Shown here piece by piece: positions 61,626-64,000 of a stretch of 64,000 bases of DNA (the stretch's first letter is position 1; every line of letters begins with the position of its first letter). The stretch covers positions 310,001 through 374,000 of the forward strand of contig NZ_JRHC01000001.1 of the NCBI RefSeq assembly GCF_000949475.1, given 5' to 3'. The notes below the pieces were generated by a model. It was not told the DNA's origin, ran no database searches, and saw nothing but the letters and a program-made list of their open reading frames with translations. Origin of the DNA: Draconibacterium sediminis. GTDB taxonomy: Bacteria; Bacteroidota; Bacteroidia; Bacteroidales; Prolixibacteraceae. Made by a program: the position numbers and the translations under genes.

Positions 61626-63500
61626 ATGGAAAATTTTACCCGCGAAAGCATATTACAAGCCATTAAAAGAATTGATGAAAGTCCTGCGTTAATTAATGGT
61701 AGAGAATCAGTTATGTATGATCTCGTTCATGATGGGAAGAAATATCCACCAATACTAGTTTTATCAGAAGCCAATAAATTGTTAGGGGGGGAAGAAATCA
61801 CAATACGTGATTTTTATAATTCAACAAGAAGAGCATTTAAGTATTTGACAGATTTAGGTTTTACTATTATGGAGAAAGATAGATTCACGCAGGAGTTATA
61901 TAAATTCTTGGAGCAGTCCAAAACCAATGACCTGACCTATTCACATTACAAAAAAAAGTTCTTGGAATTAAAGGTTAGAGTAAGCTTTGGAAAGGGAAAC
62001 GCTGCCCGGATTCCATGGATATCATTCCTTGGGGAAGATCAAAAAACAGATAATGGAATTTACCCAGTCTATCTTTTGTATAAATCAAGTCATAAGTTAA
62101 TTCTTGCATACGGAATAAGCGAAACAAATCCACCTCTGTTAAACTGGAATTTCGATGACGAAAAAATAACCATCAAAAATTATTTTAAAGAGAAGGATTT
62201 AGGAATTCCTGAAAGATACGGGGATTCTTTTATTTTTAAGGTTTATGATGTTGAATCACTTCCTTCACAAGAAATTCTTGAAAAAGATTTACGAGAAATA
62301 ATTCATGAATATAAAGCAAGATTAGGAAACAAACCAACGACTCCGACTAAGCCTATTGAACCCCGTCCTTCAATGTCTGAAAAAAAATTTGAAATAAACT
62401 TATTTTTGAACCATTTAATGAATGCCGGTTTGCTCTTTGAGAACAAACTTGTGACTCGTTACTGTTCTTCGTTATTAACAAAACCCTTCCTAATTCTCTC
62501 CGGCCTTGCCGGTTCAGGAAAAACGAAATTAGCGCAAGCTTTTGTTCAGTGGATTTGTGGTGAAGAGGAACAATATAAAATTGTGCCGGTTGGTGCAGAC
62601 TGGACGAACCGTGAGCCTTTATTGGGTTACGCTAATGCTTTGGATCAAACAAAGTATATTAAACCTGATAACGGTGTTGTAGATTTAATTCTTCATGCAC
62701 GAGATAAAGATCATTTACCTCATTTCCTGATTCTCGACGAAATGAATCTAAGCCATGTGGAGCGTTATTTTGCCGATTTTCTAAGTGTGATGGAGTCAAA
62801 TGGAAAAGTCAGTTTTCATTCAGGTGATGAAGAAAAAAGCGGTGTGCCTGCTTACGTAACTATGCCTTCTAATCTGTTTATAATTGGAACTATAAATGTG
62901 GATGAAACAACATATATGTTTAGTCCGAAGGTATTGGATCGCGCTAATGTTATTGAATTCAGGATTTCAGAAAAAGAGATTACAGATTTTCTTAAGAATC
63001 CATCAAAACCCGATCTGGGTCAGTTAAAAGGCGAAGGTGCAGACATGGCGCAAAGCTTTATGCAAATGGCGCAAACTAACGTGTTTGAAAATCCGGCCAA
63101 CGGAGATTTGAACGATACTCTGATTAAGTTCTTTAGTGAGCTAAAGAAGACAGGCGCAGAATTTGGTTACCGGAGTGCATACGAAATTCATCGTTTAATC
63201 AATCAACTTACTGTTATAGATCCGCAGTTAAAAGATGAGGAAAAGCTGGATATTGCAATCATGCAAAAGTTGCTTCCAAAACTTCACGGCTCACGCCGTA
63301 AACTTTGCCCTGTTTTGGTTACGCTGGGCGGATTCTGTGTTGAGGAAGATTTAATTAAAGATGTAGAAAAGGAAGTCTTTGAAAAAGAAGAATTTGATTA
63401 TGAAACAGAAGGCGTAAAATATCCCTTATCGCTCGAAAAAATTACGCGCATGCACAAAGGAGCGGTTGACAATGGTTTTGCCAGTTATGCAGAAGCTTAA
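61626..63500 (+). CDS. McrB-like AAA+ restriction protein (LlaJI/McrB type)
   Basis: A 624-residue protein. N-terminal segments look like a ScoMcrA-type head domain (about 5-80, GKKYPPILVLSEANKLLGG) and a MrcB-N/DUF3578 domain (about 88-230). The AAA+ motor is of the McrB type: Walker A GLAGSGKT (293-300), Walker B FLILDEMNLSHVE (367-379) and GTINVDETTYMFSPKVLDRA (421-440), where McrB has its GTP-recognition loop. It would recognise modified or specific DNA and translocate it with the following McrC-like nuclease subunit. The DNA is more A/T-rich than the peptidase gene before it, consistent with a transferred defence island. Confidence 0.88.
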   Translation: MENFTRESILQAIKRIDESPALINGRESVMYDLVHDGKKYPPILVLSEANKLLGGEEITIRDFYNSTRRAFKYLTDLGFTIMEKDRFTQELYKFLEQSKTNDLTYSHYKKKFLELKVRVSFGKGNAARIPWISFLGEDQKTDNGIYPVYLLYKSSHKLILAYGISETNPPLLNWNFDDEKITIKNYFKEKDLGIPERYGDSFIFKVYDVESLPSQEILEKDLREIIHEYKARLGNKPTTPTKPIEPRPSMSEKKFEINLFLNHLMNAGLLFENKLVTRYCSSLLTKPFLILSGLAGSGKTKLAQAFVQWICGEEEQYKIVPVGADWTNREPLLGYANALDQTKYIKPDNGVVDLILHARDKDHLPHFLILDEMNLSHVERYFADFLSVMESNGKVSFHSGDEEKSGVPAYVTMPSNLFIIGTINVDETTYMFSPKVLDRANVIEFRISEKEITDFLKNPSKPDLGQLKGEGADMAQSFMQMAQTNVFENPANGDLNDTLIKFFSELKKTGAEFGYRSAYEIHRLINQLTVIDPQLKDEEKLDIAIMQKLLPKLHGSRRKLCPVLVTLGGFCVEEDLIKDVEKEVFEKEEFDYETEGVKYPLSLEKITRMHKGAVDNGFASYAEA

Positions 63501-64000
63501 AACGGAAACAACTTGGCTTACCTGAAAAAAATAGAAATTCCCTTAGCATTTGATGACGAAGTAAAATTTTGCTTGTTTGCCGAACAGGAGAACAGAAATT
63601 CACTTTTTGTCATTGATCCAAACGAAGCTGCCGATTATGGAGAAGCTTGTCACCAGTTGGTTGAAGGCTGTAGCTATGAATATTCTTTTAACACCGATAG
63701 ATACAAATTGCAAGCCGATGATGTTGTTTCTGTATCAAAAAGAGATAATTCAGGTGGTCGCATAGTTCCAAATATATTTGTTGGCCGTTTATCATTGAGG
63801 GTGTTTGATGTTAAAACATCGGAGTTTGTAGGGAATATTGATTTAGAGGTGAGATCGGTAAAATCAAATTACCGCGACGACTATCGGTACATGTTGGAGT
63901 ACATTACTGAAAAATGCACCGAACTATTGTTGCAAGCCAGTTCTCCGGTAAAACAGTATTTAACTCCTGACTATTTAAATAATCCGAAAACTCTTTATCA
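63487..64000 (+). CDS. McrC-like (DUF2357) protein, partial, with apparent frameshift near its start
   Basis: The frame from about 63513 to the window end encodes a DUF2357-type N-terminal domain, with GRIVPNIFVGRLS, NIDLEVRSVKSNYRDDYRYM and LEYITEKCTELLLQASSPVK. This family supplies the McrC/LlaJI R2 nuclease partner of McrB. No ATG opens this frame. An ATG at 63487 overlaps the mcrB end by 14 bp and reads MQKLKTETTWLT before a TGA at 63523. One extra C in ACCTG (63520-63524) would fuse it to LKKIEIPLAF. A TTG start at 63513 is the alternative. The nuclease domain is beyond the window. Confidence 0.75.

Noticed and set aside
1-64000. tRNA, rRNA, prophage or replication origin
   Set aside because: No stretch was recognised that supports any of these. 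A dedicated tRNA search could not be run.

Overview
The window looks like a chromosomal segment of a member of the Bacteroidota, probably a marine Bacteroidia of the Marinilabiliales/Prolixibacteraceae type. The family-level guess is inference. The phylum call rests on a type IX secretion sorting domain, many TonB-dependent receptors and lipoproteins, an eukaryote-like citrate synthase, ECF sigma/anti-sigma pairs, TAnnTTTG promoter boxes and weak Shine-Dalgarno sites. No rRNA, tRNA, CRISPR or prophage was recognised. All functions are read from sequence alone.

Layout. 1-5.1 kb: start of a Crp/Fnr-like regulator, a divergent OsmC protein, and an aldehyde dehydrogenase/GH2 glycosidase pair. 5.1-9.2 kb: the late haem operon hemN-hemG-hemH plus a small membrane protein. 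9.3-13.0 kb: an iron-siderophore-type TonB receptor coupled to a PAT-family permease. 13.1-20.3 kb: amidohydrolase, AAA/DUF4143 ATPase, ICMT-like methyltransferase, and a sigma/anti-sigma/beta-barrel operon. 20.3-21.4 kb: an IS200-like Y1 transposase between large palindromic repeats. 21.5-30.7 kb: branched-chain aminotransferase, MazG-like, Dtd, a TonB receptor and a sugar oxidoreductase/isomerase cluster. 30.8-35.1 kb: a GxxExxY gene between direct repeats, an adenine deaminase, and the queuosine set queF-queC-precursor transporter with a preQ1-I riboswitch on the transporter. 35.4-43.1 kb: lipocalin, SRPBCC protein, porin, a His/Asp-tailed lipoprotein, a cupredoxin/T9SS protein with a DUF5777 barrel, DUF2892 and citrate synthase. 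43.3-49.1 kb: a decayed REP-associated transposase and several cell-envelope genes. 50.7-54.1 kb: a tocopherol cyclase-like protein, a fused phytol kinase/phytyl-phosphate kinase-like protein and a UbiA prenyltransferase. 54.3-61.3 kb: an orphan HExxH membrane protein, sigZ and arsM separated by satellite-like repeats, a third Y1 transposase, and an M24 peptidase. 61.4 kb to the end: a vsr remnant followed by mcrB-like and mcrC-like (DUF2357) genes that run off the window.

Two things stand out. First, the 50.7-54.1 kb cluster carries homologues of three or four enzymes of the plant tocopherol/phytol-salvage route (VTE1, VTE5, VTE6 and a UbiA enzyme) in an apparently non-photosynthetic bacterium. 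It may be an undescribed prenyl-alcohol salvage and prenylquinol cyclisation pathway. Second, intergenic DNA is unusually rich in structured repeats. A nested-palindrome element of 360-386 bp occurs three times with base-pair-preserving changes, and three different Y1/RAYT transposases each sit among their own palindrome family.
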